Assembly: GCF_013113715.1 (NCBI RefSeq)
Contig: NZ_CP053344.1
Location: 1,364,001-1,428,000 of the forward strand
DNA: 64,000 bases
Direction: 5' to 3'
Origin: Herbiconiux sp. SALV-R1
GTDB taxonomy: Bacteria; Actinomycetota; Actinomycetes; Actinomycetales; Microbacteriaceae
Shown here: piece by piece, positions 62,307 to 64,000 of the stretch
Layout: each line of letters begins with the position of its first letter
How positions within the stretch are numbered: the first letter of the stretch is position 1
Notes under the pieces: generated by a model
Told to the model about the DNA's origin: nothing
Seen by the model: only the letters and a program-made list of their open reading frames with translations
The model's database searches: none
Position numbers and translations under genes: made by a program

Positions 62307-62959
62307 TCGGCGAAGACGAGGTGCTGCTGCGCGAGGGGCTGGTGCACCTGCTGCAGCGCGACGGCATCGACGTGGTGGCCGCCGTAGGCACGGCCGCCGA
62401 GCTCGAGGCCGAGGTCGCCCGCGTGCTGCCCGACCTCGTGGTCACCGACATCCGGATGCCGCCGAGCCACACCGACGAGGGCCTGCTCGCGGCCTTGCGC
62501 ATCCGTCAGACCCACCCGGGCGTCGCGGTCGTCGTGCTCTCGCAGTACGTGCAGAGGAGGTACGCGACCGAGTTGCTCGAGCACCGCGAGGGCGGCGTCG
62601 GCTACCTGCTCAAGCAGCGCATCGCCGACGTGCACACCTTCACCGCCGACCTCCGCCGGGTGCAGCAGGGCGGCACCGCTCTCGACCCCGACGTCGTCGC
62701 CGTGCTCGTCTCGCGCGCGAGCCGGGCCGGAGACGACGCGGTCGCCGGTCTCACCCCGCGCCAGCTCGAGGTGCTCGGGCTCATGGCCGAGGGGCGCAGC
62801 AACGCGCACATCGCCGCGCGGCTCGGCACCTCCGAGAAGGCGGTGGTGCAGCACACCTCCCGCATCTACGACGCCTTCGGCCTTCCGGTCGCCGCCGACG
62901 ACCATCGCCGGGTGCTGGCGGTCATCCGCTACCTCGCCGCGGCGGGCGGGGCGTACTGA
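62294..62959 (+). CDS. NarL/LuxR-type response regulator
   Basis: Regulator of 221 residues: receiver with Asp8 and phospho-acceptor Asp52 in VTDIRMPP, and a C-terminal LuxR helix-turn-helix (LTPRQLEVLGLMAEGRSNAH, IAARLGTSEKAVVQHTSRIY). The start lies within the kinase gene (13-bp overlap). The pattern is that of the paralogous system at 55730-57507, but sequence identity is low. Targets are unknown. Confidence 0.94.
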   Translation: MRVVIGEDEVLLREGLVHLLQRDGIDVVAAVGTAAELEAEVARVLPDLVVTDIRMPPSHTDEGLLAALRIRQTHPGVAVVVLSQYVQRRYATELLEHREGGVGYLLKQRIADVHTFTADLRRVQQGGTALDPDVVAVLVSRASRAGDDAVAGLTPRQLEVLGLMAEGRSNAHIAARLGTSEKAVVQHTSRIYDAFGLPVAADDHRRVLAVIRYLAAAGGAY

Positions 62960-62975
62960 TAGGACCGCTCACCCG

Positions 62976-64000
62976 TCAGTACAGGCTGCGGATGAGCGCC
63001 TGCGCGATCGTGGCTGCCGGGCCCCTGCCGTCGGCGGCCGGCGCCAGGTTCGCCCACACCACGAGGGTGACGTCGTCGACCGGGTCGTAGGCCATGAACG
63101 AGTTGAACCCGGGGAGTTCGCCGGTGTGCCCGTAGAACGAGCCGACCTTCGCGATGTTCCAGCCGTAGGCGGCCGAAGCCGGGTCGTCGGGGTCGGTGGG
63201 CATCGCGCTGTCGAGCCGCTGCTGCTGCAGCTCGGGGTCGAGCAGCCCGCCGGTCTTGCCGCCGAGCGCCTCCGCCCAGTCGGCGAGGTCGGTGGCGGTC
63301 GAGATGCCGGCGCCGGCGGCCCACGCCCAGGAGGGGTTGTCGAGCGTGCCGTCGCTCGGCGCGAAGCTGCCGTCTTCGGCCCCGGCGAGCAGGTCGGGCG
63401 GGAGCTTCGACGACCCGAGGGTGCCCACGTTCGTCCACCAGTAGTACCCGTCGGAGTAGGGCGCGGGAAGGCTGCTGTCGGCGAGCTCGGGGAACGAGGT
63501 GTCGTCGAGCCCGAGCGGTGTGAACAGGCGGTCTTCGAAGATCTGCCCGAGCGGCTTGCCGTCGAGCTGCTCGGCGATCAGTCCGAGCAGCACGGTGTTG
63601 GTGTTCGAGTAGTGGAAGGCGGTGCCCGGCTCGAAGTCGGGCGGCAGGGCGAGCCCCATGGCCACGAGCTCCTCCGGCTGCCACACGCGCTGCGGGTCGG
63701 CGTCGAGCGCGGCGTTGAGCTCGTAGGTCTCGGTGTAGTTGGCGAGACCGCTGCGCATCATGAGCAGCTCTTCGATGGTGATGTTCTCGCCGTTCGGCAC
63801 GTCGGGCCGGTACATCGACACCGGGTCGTCGAGCGCGATCGTGCCCTCCTGCATCAGTTGCAGGATGACGGTTCCCGTCCAGGTCTTGGTGTTCGAGCCG
63901 ACACGGATGTGGTCGTCGACCGACACCGGGGTCGACCCGCCCGGGCTCGTCACGCCGTAGGTGGCGGTGAACTCGCCGGCGGGGGAGCGCAGCAGCATCA
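62976..64000 (-). CDS. Serine hydrolase of beta-lactamase family (5' end missing)
   Basis: Class C beta-lactamase/D-alanyl-D-alanine carboxypeptidase-like protein; 341 residues are inside the window and the N-terminus runs off the end. Active-site motifs are SxxK as GSNTKT, YxN as HYSNTN and HxG as GHTGELPG. It is probably exported, but the signal region is not seen. Beta-lactamase, esterase or peptidase activity cannot be separated from sequence alone. Confidence 0.9.
   Translation of the reverse strand, partial: MLLRSPAGEFTATYGVTSPGGSTPVSVDDHIRVGSNTKTWTGTVILQLMQEGTIALDDPVSMYRPDVPNGENITIEELLMMRSGLANYTETYELNAALDADPQRVWQPEELVAMGLALPPDFEPGTAFHYSNTNTVLLGLIAEQLDGKPLGQIFEDRLFTPLGLDDTSFPELADSSLPAPYSDGYYWWTNVGTLGSSKLPPDLLAGAEDGSFAPSDGTLDNPSWAWAAGAGISTATDLADWAEALGGKTGGLLDPELQQQRLDSAMPTDPDDPASAAYGWNIAKVGSFYGHTGELPGFNSFMAYDPVDDVTLVVWANLAPAADGRGPAATIAQALIRSLY

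Noticed and set aside
1-64000. Transposases, integrases, phage genes, tRNA or rRNA genes
   Set aside because: I looked for characteristic motifs and cloverleaf or attachment sequences and saw none in either strand.

Overview
This is a high-GC window (about 70% G+C) with ATGA/GTGA-coupled genes, many GTG starts and a classic actinobacterial division locus. The gene content and order (MurD-FtsW-MurG-MurC-FtsQ-FtsZ-YggS-SepF-YggT-DivIVA/Wag31-LspA-RluD, DUF2510, class E-type LAxTG wall anchor, HspR/HAIR and CIRCE heat-shock sites) suggest an Actinomycetota chromosome, most likely a Microbacteriaceae member such as a Herbiconiux- or Leifsonia-like organism. The genus is an inference. No tRNA, rRNA, CRISPR array, transposase or phage gene was seen, and no stretch longer than about 170 bp lacks a gene.

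Region 1 (1-11719, + strand) is the dcw cluster and its downstream genes: the last codons of mraY, murD, ftsW, murG, murC, ftsQ, ftsZ, yggS, sepF, yggT, wag31/divIVA, lspA and rluD. Together they make peptidoglycan precursor, build the divisome, direct polar growth, mature lipoproteins and modify 23S rRNA.

Region 2 (11716-26280) is a carbohydrate-oriented accessory block. It holds a polytopic membrane protein, a Tat-exported protein, a family 2 glycosyltransferase and a GH3 beta-glucosidase. A LacI-regulated import locus follows (solute-binding lipoprotein, two permeases, PF12831-type flavoenzyme), then a secreted beta-helix protein and a zinc alcohol dehydrogenase. Matching palindromes before the binding-protein gene and lacI, and a weaker one before the beta-helix gene, suggest one LacI regulon.

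Region 3 (26317-41070) mixes small regulatory and metabolic modules: a spore-photoproduct-lyase-like radical SAM enzyme overlapping a 2H phosphoesterase, DUF2200, an FMN monooxygenase with an XRE-cupin regulator, an isoprenylcysteine-methyltransferase-like membrane protein with an odd start, and DUF805. TetR/epimerase and XRE/methionine-aminopeptidase divergent pairs carry visible operator-like repeats. A nucleophile-less alpha/beta hydrolase, glucose-6-phosphate isomerase and a PLP decarboxylase complete it.

Region 4 (41134-64000) has a GT1 glycosyltransferase, a compositionally different cell-wall-binding-repeat protein, a DUF2510 protein and an aromatic hydroxylase/intradiol dioxygenase pair. 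It continues with DUF808, a CtpE-like P-type ATPase, a flavin oxidoreductase and GrpB. An ArsR/NAD-epimerase pair has two operators and is bracketed by two copies of a long inverted repeat. The end holds two NarL-type two-component systems, an Hsp20 gene under both HAIR and CIRCE elements, a wall-anchored SGNH hydrolase, an orphan immunity-like protein, a cupin and a truncated serine hydrolase.

Two window-wide patterns stand out: many genes look leaderless (a -10-like box about 6 nt before the start codon), and the octamer CGGATGCG and its complement recur far above expectation, often forcing unusual codons.
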